Made by a program: the position numbers and the translations under genes
Notes under the pieces: model-generated
Database searches by the model: none
The model's input: the letters and a program-made list of their open reading frames with translations, nothing else
What the model was told of the DNA's origin: nothing
Assembly: GCA_026315105.1 (NCBI GenBank)
Contig: CM048744.1
Span: forward strand, 979,717,721 to 979,781,720
DNA length: 64,000 nt
Origin: Locusta migratoria
Lineage: Eukaryota > Arthropoda > Insecta > Orthoptera > Acrididae
Reading direction: 5' to 3'
Shown: positions 46,201 through 53,600 of the stretch, in pieces
Numbering within the stretch: position 1 is the first letter of the stretch
Layout: the number at the start of each line of letters is the position of its first letter

Positions 46201-48116
46201 AAGATGATATAAAATGCAGAATGTCTATGGGAAGAAAAGCTTTTCTGAAGAAGCGAAACTTGTTGACATCTAAAATTAATTAAAATGTTAGGAATCCCTT
46301 TCTGAAAGCATTTGTCTGAAGTGTAGTATTGTACAGGAGTAAAACATGCACAGAAAGATAACAGAAGCATATGAAATGTGGTGCTACAGATTAATGCTGA
46401 TGATTACATAGTTAGATCATATAACAAATGAGGAGGCTCTGAACAGAATTAGGGAGAAAAGAAGTTTCTTGCCTGTTTTAACTAAGAGAAGGGATCACTT
46501 GGTGGCACACTGTGAAGAGTCCCTCATTTGCCGATCCCTATAATAGGTCCAGACGAACTTTGTCCATATTGCAAGACACAGCTCTACTAACAGGACACAG
46601 GGGATGGTGAGCTGCCCTGTCTCATAAAAGAAAAAAAAAAAAAAAAAACTACTTAGCTTGGCTTAGATGTTCATATCAGATGGTCGGTCTGTGTTGTAGT
46701 TGAAGTCCATAGATCCAGGTTAATATAAGTAGATACATTCACTACTGACAATGAAAAGGTGGTCGAAGTTGAATGATGAACTCTCGTAGTTGAACTTCTC
46801 TTAATAATTTTTTTTATTTGCTTTTTACTATTTTTCCATATTACACAACAATATTTACGGACAACGAGAGAAATACACCTTGTCGGGACACAGCCCAATA
46901 TAATCTCGCACAATATGATCTCTATCCAAAGATTTGAGAGAGTACCCCATAATCATGAAAAAAACTATATTCTGTTAATTTTATACACATGTTAAACCAA
47001 GATCAAAAATAGGTTATAAATTTTGTCTGAAACTTCTTTTCATAATAACAATACATTTTGGTAATGTGGTTGTACTTAGTTATGTTAATTCTATTTAAAC
47101 TAGGCATATAAATAACAAGTACGAACATGACTTCATACATTTACATATTAGGCCTCCTCAAATTAAGTGTTCTATATATGATTTTTACATAGGTAAGTCA
47201 ATAGTTTGTAATTAGCGTATTGGTGTTTTGTTTTTTAGACTTGTAATTTTAATGTATTCCAATTTGTGTTTAATTTTTTTTATAAATACGGTTTTGTGGG
47301 CGATGTTTGAGATTCAGACCTGCTTGAATCTTGTCGCTGTCAAGCGTGCAACAGTGTGTTGAAGTTCATTGAGAATCGTCTGCTTGTAGAGGTTATGAAG
47401 GATGTTGTAAGAATTCTGTGCACTAATAATCCCTGAAGTTTATGAAACTAGGACTGTTTCTGAAATAACAGAATATAACATTGAAGTTGTACATATATTG
47501 ATTTGGAAAGAAATGTCCTAAAGGTATAGTTCGTAAATTTTCTTTTGAACTGTATAGACGACTGAAGTTAAATTTCTAATTTGTTTCTGCTATGTCAGTC
47601 TTCTGTATTTTTATTCTGAGTGATAGGCTAGTTTGATTTATGACATGAGAACATGATTTGAACAATCACTCCCTTTTGTGTGTTTTATGCATTTGCAGTT
47701 ACAACAAACTTACTCCAGAGAGAGGGGGGAGAGGGAGGTGTCACATAAAATGTATTTTGAAAAGTGCACAACAGATTTATGTCTTGAATCTGCATGTCTA
47801 ATCTATATAATTATGTGCACCTAGCCAATGCTCTGCATCTCTTTCATGTGTCTATGTAGCATTTTGTTTGCAAATATAATATAAAAGATAGAAGAGTAAG
47901 TTCATGTTTGTTGTTCTACAGGGCAGACGATGTGTCCTCAAAGACTGCTGCATGATTGAAGATGACACCGTCCTACCACCAGAAACAGTTGTTCCCTCAT
48001 TTACCCGTTACTCTGGGTCTCCCGGTGTCTGTGTTGGTGAATTGCCAGAATGTACACAGGATCTAATGATAGAATTTACACGAAATTATTATCAGCATTT
48101 TCTACCTGCAAAATAA
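26323..48116 (+). CDS. DCTN5: Dynactin subunit 5 (p25), four coding exons, 180 aa
   Basis: The only host gene recognised. Exons 26323-26370, 27516-27703, 37335-37446 and 47922-48116 join in frame (48+188+112+195 = 543 nt, stop TAA at 48114-48116). The human protein is 182 aa and aligns end to end, including MEL..YNKSEY, SGNKVSRQ, IIRGDLANVR, RPPFKKFSKG, GDHVF, GSYV, GKNCVI, GRRCVLKDCC, VLPPETVVP and GELPECTQ. p25 belongs to the pointed-end complex of dynactin (with p27, p62 and Arp11). It folds as a left-handed beta helix built from hexapeptide-like turns and helps dynein-dynactin engage cargo on microtubules. All donors start GT and all acceptors end AG. Introns are 1145, 9631 and 10475 bp; the last two are full of transposon relics. 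No stop, frameshift or missing segment is seen, so it looks functional. Confidence 0.97.
27516..27703 (+). CDS. DCTN5: DCTN5 coding exon 2 (aa 17-79)
   Basis: The acceptor is ttttgtgctttcag, ending at 27515. The exon starts ASGNKVSRQ and ends FSK plus two bases of a Gly codon. The donor is gtaagt at 27704. The intron that follows is phase 2. Confidence 0.96.
27845..28850. repeat. Local repeat family in DCTN5 intron 2 (three direct, one inverted unit)
   Basis: Units share gctctatggttaacaggtt, then a.tgtacccttgtc and aaattaattatcac. Plus copies begin near 27845, 28032 and 28764; an inverted copy is at 28628-28680 (ggacaagggtacatcaagaa). The spacing is irregular, so this is not a simple satellite. 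The family is not recognised. Confidence 0.65.
28456..29167. repeat. Inverted repeat with about 119-bp arms in intron 2
   Basis: The arm 28456-28574 is the reverse complement of 29048-29167 with roughly 75-80% identity by eye. Shared blocks are cataaactgca, gccaagcac/gtcaagcac and cattggctgccttcacct. The interior is about 470 bp and includes units of the local repeat family. The layout suggests a non-autonomous transposon or two insertions in opposite orientation. Confidence 0.65.
29985..30660 (-). pseudogene. LTR-retroelement gag relic in intron 2
   Basis: The minus-strand frame 29990-30310 reads VYFYLDGTAQQWFDNNE, LKTTFGD and EQLKNRAQQNGEQIRNVY. This is the capsid-type pattern (L-x-G-x-A-x-x-W ... 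F-G ... A-Q-x-x-G-E) of insect LTR-element gag proteins. Upstream coding (30310-30650) is broken. No pol is found nearby. LTR boundaries were not established. Confidence 0.6.
30830..30902 (-). repeat. tRNA-like SINE head
   Basis: The reverse complement has an A box tggtgcagtgg and a B box ggttcaaatcc, followed by an AT-rich body ending in acagaaaaaaattatttatt. A related segment lies at 43600-43685 in the same orientation. Confidence 0.6.
31038..31370 (+). pseudogene. Relic of a dispersed arthropod ORF (RPKW...HQN type)
   Basis: An open frame of 110 codons contains LRPKWHVLAG, then STVHQNLFLLI, then ECMLRHFDKCP. I recognise the spaced pattern RPKW-x-LAG, HQN and CML-x(4)-CP from uncharacterised, highly dispersed arthropod proteins that are probably transposon-encoded. 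It is truncated relative to that pattern, with a gap between LAG and HQN. No transposase catalytic motif is visible here. Confidence 0.4.
31380..32640. other. Unassigned part of intron 2
   Basis: AT-rich sequence with a T run near 31448-31465. No recognisable feature. Confidence 0.35.
32650..33456 (+). pseudogene. Penelope-like element 3' part with GIY-YIG endonuclease
   Basis: Frame 32923-33291 reads a Cys-rich linker (C46, C51 and C54 of that frame), then YSSLTTGKTYPI, then the GIY-YIG region: VIYQLTCVHC (85-94), FYVG (97-100), Arg109 and Asn-Gly-His (111-113). After a frameshift at about 33291 the same protein continues (AEHTLQHD, LQRWELALQHIL) to a stop at 33454-33456. GIY-YIG is the endonuclease that Penelope-like elements use with their RT. 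Upstream coding back to about 32650 is readable in broken frames (YHPGLECLNKFLRQ). The RT is absent. Confidence 0.82.
33490..35150. repeat. Cluster of Penelope-type terminal repeats in inverted pairs
   Basis: It directly follows the Penelope coding end. Recurrent units contain ggagtcattccaatccc, the hairpin motif with GAAAGCTTGTATGTGTG, and ctatcgacgagccggtcctt followed by ggtaagtcatc. Inverted pairs are 33730-33806/33850-33927 and 34668-34842/34938-35128. A second subtype at 34480-34620 has gaaggaactgtgttccgaaa and aagtactggcc. Penelope-like elements are known for such complex, often inverted terminal repeats. Confidence 0.7.
34164..34226. repeat. (TG)n microsatellite
   Basis: A TG-rich tract, uninterrupted in its second half. 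It explains the His/Thr and Val/Cys repeat frames on the two strands. Confidence 0.95.
35160..36260 (-). pseudogene. Penelope-like element reverse transcriptase, N-terminal part
   Basis: The minus strand carries HERIINLTDT near 36010-36050, then frame 35517-35906 with TRVDKGNILVLIKEEDYINK (Penelope RT fingers motif), then LKSLPKVHK, and after a break frame 35184-35366 with LISFDVTSMYTCIP (motif A, S-F-D-V-x-S). The sequence stops before the catalytic Y/F-x-D-D and runs into a terminal-repeat unit at about 35150. It is opposite in strand to the GIY-YIG fragment at 32.6-33.5 kb, so the two are separate or inverted pieces. Confidence 0.8.
36262..37236. other. Unassigned part of intron 2
   Basis: No recognisable coding, RNA or transposon signal. 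Confidence 0.3.
37238..37282. repeat. (GT)n microsatellite upstream of exon 3
   Basis: An uninterrupted GT tract of about 45 bp ending some 50 bp before the exon 3 acceptor of DCTN5. Confidence 0.95.
37335..37446 (+). CDS. DCTN5: DCTN5 coding exon 3 (aa 79-116)
   Basis: The acceptor is aatttaatttcag, ending at 37334. The first base completes Gly79. The exon continues VAFFPIHMGDHVF and ends GKNCVI before donor gtgagt at 37447. The intron that follows is phase 0. Confidence 0.96.
38565..39310 (+). pseudogene. LINE D second copy, 3' end (intron 3)
   Basis: It parallels 21895-22590 base by base: ggcagctagctctaaat, tgtttgaatacag, ctaggc.taa.attgcagagc, cctgctgcctac and ctccgccacgcac. Only the RT C-terminus and the 3' UTR are present. 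It is 5' truncated, which is typical of LINE retroposition. Confidence 0.85.
39545..40150. repeat. Penelope-type terminal repeats flanking a C-terminal coding scrap
   Basis: The left unit is minus sense, with a hairpin motif at 39661-39685. The right unit is plus sense, with a degenerate motif near 40045-40068 and agctcagcaagcctc at the end. Between them, near 39865-39920, acagagatgacaagttgcct resembles the Penelope C-terminus at 33400-33440. This links the hairpin-bearing repeats physically to Penelope coding sequence. Confidence 0.6.
40389..40555. repeat. Perfect 68-bp direct duplication, 99-bp period
   Basis: 40389-40456 and 40488-40555 are identical. The 31 bases between them consist of short tgatcat/atgatctt repeats. 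The duplication overlaps the end of a degenerate tRNA-like segment at about 40340-40400. Confidence 0.85.
40556..41695. other. Unassigned part of intron 3
   Basis: AT-rich sequence with no recognisable feature. Confidence 0.3.
41700..43100 (-). pseudogene. LINE relic, distinct RTE-like RT family
   Basis: Frame 42191-42832 reads IWREEVIPEDWKVALSCPIH, GNYRGIALLNISYKV, EYQGGFQPGDQ, LFVDFQMAYCSI (motif A) and LMQGNSLSPILFNLVLEKII. Frame 41703-42074 reads DFKCLGSLIS, LNLPVILYRCQCWSTKK and FERRFLRKIFG. This is a non-LTR RT unlike the other LINEs here. The catalytic site lies in the gap between the frames (about 42090-42190) and is not readable as intact. It belongs to the widespread arthropod endonuclease-RT type. 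Confidence 0.75.
43600..43685 (-). repeat. tRNA-like SINE head
   Basis: The reverse complement carries an A box tggcgcagggg and a B-box-like ggttcagtcc, followed by agaggcaaaaatttatttc. The downstream body (to about 43500) resembles the region beside the tRNA-like segment at 30830. Confidence 0.65.
44290..44625 (-). pseudogene. Penelope GIY-YIG fragment
   Basis: Frame 44307-44609 reads YYSIFTTGLSYPI, SSHMIYQLCCNHCTTFY and NQLPIRMNSH. It aligns with the fragment at 32923-33291 (YSSLTTGKTYPI, QVIYQLTCVHCAAFY, NKLAERMNGH). The glycine of FYVG and the catalytic Arg context are degraded. Confidence 0.72.
44575..44830 (+). pseudogene. Second Penelope GIY-YIG fragment, opposite strand
   Basis: Frame 44581-44799 reads CQPTCESNHEIYQLCCNHW, then YKLAAHQNECSS. 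This is the same domain region as the fragment just to the left, but on the + strand, so the two lie 5' to 5'. Decayed, with no catalytic motif intact. Confidence 0.65.
45000..46510 (+). pseudogene. RTE-type LINE relic (old)
   Basis: Pieces of the RTE protein are readable in order: KKSNCMNIKILYGKPALSKEGK, EEFDRALKYLS, KYETGEIPSDFKKNVVIPIPKKA, an FADD-like site near 45990 (ttgctgatgac) and CRMSMGRKAFLKKRNLLTSK. There are many stops. It is close to the older subfamily at 14.6-16.0 kb. Confidence 0.8.
46511..47900. other. Unassigned end of intron 3
   Basis: An A run lies at about 46630-46648. The rest is AT-rich with no recognised feature up to the exon 4 acceptor. Confidence 0.35.
47922..48116 (+). 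CDS. DCTN5: DCTN5 coding exon 4 (aa 117-180)
   Basis: The acceptor is tgttgttctacag, ending at 47921. The exon starts GRRCVLKDCC, contains VLPPETVVPSFTRYSG and GELPECTQDLM, and ends at TAA 48114-48116. Confidence 0.96.
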   Translation, partial: GRRCVLKDCCMIEDDTVLPPETVVPSFTRYSGSPGVCVGELPECTQDLMIEFTRNYYQHFLPAK

Positions 48117-48499
48117 GACATATACCTATATAAACTTATTGTGTATCATTTTTGTGTGTTATAAGATTGCTTTGAATTTTATATTTATTCTTGAAATGCT
48201 AGTGTACAGTTGAAGTGAAAAACAGAAGTAATGTCAGCATGATTTGTTTGATTAGAGAAACGTCTCCTTACAAGGTATTTTACCAAAATTTTGTGATATC
48301 TTTTCTGTGTTAAGCAAATTTGTATTTCTACCATTATTAATAGTAATAATATTTTCCTTAATGTGTTTATTGATACTGAAAGGTGTGAAAAAGTTACCAC
48401 CACATTTAATTTTCTGCTTGGTGTGATTTGTTCTGCAGGAACAAATCTGTAAACAGTCTTACACTGTTGTAAACATTTCAAACTGATAATTCATTCAGC

Positions 48500-48825
48500 G
48501 ATGCCGACATCTGTGCTGCAGTGGGTGGACCAGTTCCCGTTAGATTGTGCTTGGCTAGTACTTGGATGGGTAACCGTCCGGGTCTGCCTAGCACCGTTGG
48601 CAAGTGGGGGGTCTTAGCCTTTCTTAGGTCAGTTGAGGAGCTACTTGATTGAGAGGCAGTGGCTTCGGTCTAGAAAACCAACACAATGGGAAATGTGGAA
48701 CACTGACGATGTCATTCTCCATAAAGCATCTGGTGATGCCTGTGGGTGGAGGATGACACAGCGACTGGTCGGTTACCCGTTTGGCCCTCAAGGCCTGTGT
48801 GGGATGGAGTTTAGAGTTTAATTTA
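48500..48825 (+). repeat. 5S-rRNA-derived SINE (SINE3-like)
   Basis: The head has the 5S internal-promoter-like stretch ggctagtacttggatgggta with accgtccgggtctgcc after it, as in the 3' half of 5S rRNA. The body has ttgaggagctacttgattg, ggtgatgcctgtgggtggag, gatgacac and ctcaaggcctgt, which I recognise from insect 5S-type SINEs. It starts under 400 bp past the DCTN5 stop and may lie in the 3' UTR. It is not a functional 5S gene, because the 5' half is absent. Confidence 0.7.
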
Positions 48826-49156
48826 TTCAGAAATATTAATATTTTAGTAACAATTAATGAGAATTTAATTAATATGAGTGACTTATCCAACATAACTGGA
48901 GCCAAGGTTGTGAGTTCTGAGCACTGAGTGGAATAATGAGGTCAGTTTCAAAACATACAGTTATTGATATGAATGACATTTAACGGAAGTTATGTTGGAT
49001 AGTTAAATGTTCCACTAATTTATTGTATAATATGCTAAATGATTCTGTTCAGGAGTTCACATATATCATGACAAATACTGTTTAATCTCATGTATTGGAA
49101 ACAACCAGTGTGAAGAACATGAAACAGCAGAGGCAAATTTTCTTAAAAGCTTATAA

Positions 49157-49162
49157 AATAAA
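49157..49162 (+). promoter_or_regulatory. Candidate poly(A) signal for DCTN5
   Basis: First AATAAA downstream of the DCTN5 stop, 1.04 kb away and beyond the 5S SINE. Variant signals nearer the stop cannot be excluded. Confidence 0.25.
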
Positions 49163-49466
49163 ACAATTGACTTATATTTGTACTATATACTGCTACTTAT
49201 ATAAAAATGTTTTATTTATCTTCTTAAGTCATTTCATTTAAGTACTGTTCTTAGTTAACTTATTCAGGAATGTGAACTCAGTATCTTTTGACTAGACTAT
49301 TTAGCAGTCAGTCTTTTGTAAAATATCTTCCACTCCATCAGGCCATATGGTACAGCAACCAATGCAATATAATCTTTATATAATAAGCAGGTTGTTTGTG
49401 CCTATATATTGCATACAAATCTAAAGTTTTGTTACAATCTTGATGAAATTTTGCACACTTGATCTT

Positions 49467-49783
49467 TGTGGTAACGCGCGGCGCGTGTGTTTGGACGGCG
49501 CGCCGCCTGTTAACAGAACTGGCCGCTGTGCGGCGCTGGCTGCACTACCACGCTGCACCCTGCTGGCTGTGCGGCGTTTTGAGAGGGGGACTGGGACAGC
49601 CGTAAACCTTGCCTCAGTTATATACTTACTGTGCTTGTGAACGTGTCTCCGGACAATACTGCTGACTAGGACAAGAGTGGGTGTTTACGAACATATCTGG
49701 TGAGGACTTCGATGGGACAGCTCAAGGTTCTAGCGACGTTTTTAGCCAGCATATTGTGCATAGGTGTGTTATTAGTCATAACA
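49467..49783 (+). repeat. Gypsy 5' LTR (317 bp)
   Basis: Begins tgtggtaacgcgcgg and ends attagtcataaca. CpG-rich at the start, unlike the surrounding AT-rich DNA. Matches 54368-54683. Confidence 0.93.
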
Positions 49784-49787
49784 CAAT

Positions 49788-49800
49788 TGGCGACGAAGGT
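49788..49800 (+). other. Candidate primer binding site
   Basis: tggcgacgaaggt begins 4 bases after the 5' LTR. The TGG start is as required to pair with a tRNA CCA end. The first seven bases resemble tRNA-Arg-type sites, but the rest does not, so the primer tRNA is uncertain. Confidence 0.5.
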
Positions 49801-50660
49801 GGTGTTTGATTCCGGTTCTGTGTCTCCCACTACAGTGTTTCTGCCTCCATTCGATGGTTTTGACGAGTCTTTAGAAGATTGGGACTCTTATGAAAACCGG
49901 CTATGTGAACATTTCCTTGCGTTCGGGGTGTCCGACCCGGCGTTGTGTAAGGCTTTATTTCTTTCGTGGGTCTCCCCCCACATCTATCAACTTTTGCATC
50001 AATTAGCCCCCCTGTAAGAACCGGCTACTTTGTCTTTTGATGAGATGTGTCGTTTGTTGTCGGCCCATTACCGCCCGCGTACGCATGTTATTGCGGTGCG
50101 TTTGAATTTTGCCGGTCGCATAAGAAACCCACTCAGTCCTACCGGGGGGGGGGGGGGGTGCACAGCTGCACGGTCTTAGCCGCCGATGTATATTCATTAC
50201 TCCGACCCACAAGGAGTCATATGCCGACGATATGGTTCGGGACGCAATTCTCCGGCTTGCTCCAGATAGGGAAGTGCGCCAACTGGAGAATCCCACCTTG
50301 ACGGATGTTTTAAACATTGCGCAGTCTTTTGAAGTCTCACGGGCTGCAGGGGACCAAATTGAGACTTGAGGTGATGTCGCTGCAGTTTTGCAGTCGGGCT
50401 CAGCACCTTTGGATTGCGCGGACGTCGCTTTCATACTGGAGCGCCCCACTCACTGTGTGCGCGGTCGTAAACAGCAGGCTTCGCGGTAGGCACGAGCACG
50501 GGCCGCTCACTCCCGCTCGCACGCAGCGACCTTTTCCATCTTGCCCCCTTTATTTTGTACAACATGACAGGGCTGATTGCCCCAAGCGATGGGTTACATG
50601 TCACTTGTGCAAGAATAAAGGCCACATGGCTTCTGTCTGCCGTTCCCGTCCGACTGAGCA
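49801..50660 (+). pseudogene. Gypsy gag with CCHC zinc knuckle
   Basis: The first segment reads TTVFLPPFDGFDESLEDW, ENRLCEHFLAFGV and LFLSWVSPHIYQLL, a typical gypsy capsid start, up to a TAA near 50017. After frame breaks near 50018-50320, the zinc knuckle CHLCKNKGHMASVC (C-x2-C-x4-H-x4-C) is seen at 50599-50640. A first knuckle just before it is degenerate, with one Cys replaced by Tyr. A G run near 50144-50158 may have caused a frameshift. Confidence 0.85.
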
Positions 50661-50699
50661 AGATGACGAGATGGATGTTAATCTTGTCCAGAATGTTCA

Positions 50700-51058
50700 C
50701 TCTCCGTCTCCCAAACTTTTTGTTGAAGTTCAGATTTTTGACAGGGCGGTTACCTTACTTGTTCATATGGGAGCTTCCGTTTCTCTTCTCTATTATATCA
50801 CATATGTACGACTTGGCTCGCCCCCTTTGGCTGCTATCACCTGTTCTTTGCGTGGCTACAGCCGCCAGTGCATTCCTATCTTGGGTCAATTCACGGCTTC
50901 TATGGTGTATAAATCTGTCGTCAGGCCAGTCACTTTTCTTGTTGTTGATGACACTGCGGCTGCTAACATTTTCAGCCTGGATGCTTTTAATGTTTTTGGT
51001 TTTTCTATCGATGATGCTGTCAATCTCCTGTCGGATTCAGTTCCTTTCTCGGAGTTAG
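50700..51058 (+). pseudogene. Gypsy protease with altered active site
   Basis: The retropepsin-like region reads LFVEVQIFDRAVTLLVHMGASVSLL. The active-site triad, expected as D-T/S-G, reads H-M-G here (His codon at 50764-50766). The catalytic aspartate is therefore lost and the protease would be inactive even if translated. A downstream hydrophobic-Gly flap-like region is present. Confidence 0.75.
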
Positions 51059-51099
51059 ATGCTCTTTGCTGGGAATTTACTTCCTTGTTTTCGGGGGGC

Positions 51100-52572
51100 C
51101 TGGGTTGTGCCCTAGGCTTTACCGCCCACATTACTATGAAACCGATTGCACGACCCAAGGTTTTTCGCACGTGCCAGGTGCTGGTGGCCCTTCGCGACCA
51201 ACTTAAGGCTGAATTAGATTGCCTACAGGACTTGCAGGTCTTAACTCCTATTTCTTCCAGTGAATGGGCTACATCACTGGTTATTGTAAAGAAGCCAGGG
51301 GGGTCTTTATGTACCTGAGGGGATTTTAGTGCACTGTCTGTGATTGACTCGTACCCCATGCCTCATACAGATGAACTCCTTGCTTTACTTTCTGGTTCCC
51401 ACTCTTTTTCTCACATCGATTTAGTGGAAGCCTATCTTCAGCTTCCTTTGGACGATGACACTAAACGTCTGTTGATTGTCAACACTCCTTTTGGGTTATA
51501 CCAATATCAGCGACTCCCTTTCGGGGTCGCTAGTGCCCCGGCTATTTTTCAGCGCTACTTAGAGCAGCTTCTCCATCTGGTTCCAGGCTGTGATAACTAC
51601 TTAGACGATATTGTTGTGATTGGGGCCTCACCCCACGAACATTTACAAAACCTGCGGTCACTTTTTTCTGTCCTACAAGCAGCTGGTCTCTGCTGCAACC
51701 TGGCAAAGTCTCGTTTTTTCCAACCTTGTATTCCTTATTTGGGGTATGAGGTGTCTTTAGCGGGCATCCGCCCGTTGCCGGATTGCGTGGCCGCGGTACA
51801 GTTCCTGCCGCGTCCCGCATCTGTTAAGGATGTACACGTCTTCTTGGGCAACATTGCCTATTACCACCGTTTTTTACCGGGGGCTGCCTCGGTAGTGCAT
51901 CCTTTACATCGTCTGCTTCACAAGGGTGTTCCCTTTGCCTGGTCGTCTGAGTGTGAATGGGCGTTTTGCACATTAAAACGCTTACTGGTTTCTGCACCTT
52001 GTCTGGCAGCGTATGTTCCCGGCCAACATTTGGTTCTGGCCACAGATGCGTCCCAACATGGCATTGGAGTGGTTTTGGCCCATAAGTATCCCGATGGGTT
52101 GGAACGCCCCATTGCGTACGCATCTAAGACGTTGACGGCAACCCAGCAATGGTACTCTCAAATTGAAAAGGAGGCATTAGCCATTGTGTATGCTTTGAAA
52201 AAATTTCACGTTTACTTGTATGAGGTCAAATTTCATCTTATTACTGACCAGAAGCCCTTGGTATCTCTATTTCACCCTAAAGCAGCGCTTCCCGACAAGG
52301 CAGCTCGTAGGTTGCAACGTTGGGCTCTCTTTCTTTCCCGTTATAATTATGAAATCCATTTCCATCCCACGGCACAGCACGCTAACGCAGACACATTATC
52401 GCGCCTCCTGGCGGGTTCTAACTTAGACCGAGAAGAACTTTTATTCTTTTATTTGGATGAGGAAGCTCAGGCTACTGTTGATGGTTTTCCTATTACTGCG
52501 CCAGTCTTGGCCAAGGTGGTGTCGTCAGATCCCATGCTGCGGCGCGTTCTTCACTACATTTGTGTGGGCTGA
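51100..52572 (+). pseudogene. Gypsy reverse transcriptase and RNase H
   Basis: RT starts near SEWATSLVIVKKPGG and has a TGA at 51316-51318 in place of Arg. It continues with FSHIDLVEAYLQLPL, TPFGLYQYQRLPFGVASAPA and the active site YLDD (51598-51609). RNase H begins at LVLATDASQHGIGVVL and includes EKEALAIVYALKKF and TDQKPL. The frame ends at a TGA (52570-52572). The RT catalytic aspartates are intact. Confidence 0.92.
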
Positions 52573-53600
52573 CCTGATGCCCCTCCGCGTCGGGCTTCAG
52601 ATCTCCTCCGTAACTATTATTCCTTTCGTTTTCGCCTGTCTGAATGGGACGGTGTTCTCCTTTTGGCTACAGACGGACAGGCTCCGCGGGTGCTGTTTCT
52701 GGCGGATCTCCATTCCAAAGTGCTTCAGCTGCTTCATGAAGGATACTGGGGAGTTTCCCGCATGAACACATTGGCTCGCCGGCATGTGTTTTGGCCCGGC
52801 ATCGATGGTGACATTACGAGGCTGGTGGCTAATGGTGGCTAGTGCTCATTGTGTGCTTTACAGCAGGCGGCGCCTCGGGTGTCTCTCTCTTCTTGGCTGC
52901 AGCCCCGACAGCCGTGGGAACGGGTGCACATCGATTACACAGGCCCCTTCCTGAACTCTTATTGGTTTTTTCTTGTGGATGCTTACTCAAACTTTCCATA
53001 CATTTTTTGTTGCCATACCAGGTCCACTGCTGTAACTATTCAGTCACTGTCTAAAGTTTTTGCTTTGGAGGGGTTTCCCCACACACTCGTTTCAGATAAT
53101 GGCACCCCTTTCACTTCTGTTTTTCAAGATTTTTGTGCTCGTCTGGGCATTCGCCATATTACGGCCCCTCCATTTCATCCCCAGTCTAATGGCAAAGTGG
53201 AAAGGTTTGTGCATACGTTTAAAGCTCAAATGTGCAAATATGTGACCTCTTAATCAAAATATCCACGGGTGTACTGCCGGTCTATAGTGTCCAACGGGCA
53301 CAATATTTCGGCGATCATACATGTCGCCGGCGCGTTTCCAGGAGCTCAGTCCGTCAGTTCACCTGATGATGGCGACATGTATGATCGCCGAAATATTGTG
53401 CCCGTTGGACACTATAGACCGGCAGTACACCCGTGGATATTTTGATTATCAAATATGCTGGGAGAAACTGAAGAATCACAACATGTGACCTCTTGCTCTG
53501 TGGATGATGCCATTATCCGTTTCCTGATGTCGTATCAGTTCACCCCGGCAAGGGTACGCAGCCCGGCGGAACTGCTTCATGGCCGGTAACCTCGCACTCT
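52573..53600 (+). pseudogene. Gypsy integrase, split by a foldback insertion
   Basis: The zinc-binding region has LLHEGYWGVSRMNTLARRH, with the second His replaced by Tyr, and CSLC after a stop near 52840. The catalytic core has D29 (HIDYTG), D83 (VSDNG) and E118 (NGKVERF) of the frame starting at 52849, which is the DD35E spacing of an integrase. Coding is interrupted at 53251 by a 232-bp insertion and resumes in the expected frame after the second copy of the 11-bp target duplication (53483-53493), continuing to LLHGR near 53590. Confidence 0.9.
53251..53482. mobile_element. Foldback element with perfect 78-bp arms inside gypsy
   Basis: Arm 53251-53328 is the exact reverse complement of 53371-53448 (78 of 78). 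The 42-bp spacer is 53329-53370. A further 34-bp tail (53449-53482) lies outside the palindrome and ends in gaatcacaac. The insertion is bounded by atgtgacctct at 53240-53250 and 53483-53493, an 11-bp target duplication. It has no ORF and must be mobilised in trans. Confidence 0.9.

Noticed and set aside
48500..48620. A functional 5S rRNA gene
   Set aside because: Only the 3'-half, internal-promoter-like part resembles 5S, and it continues into a SINE body.
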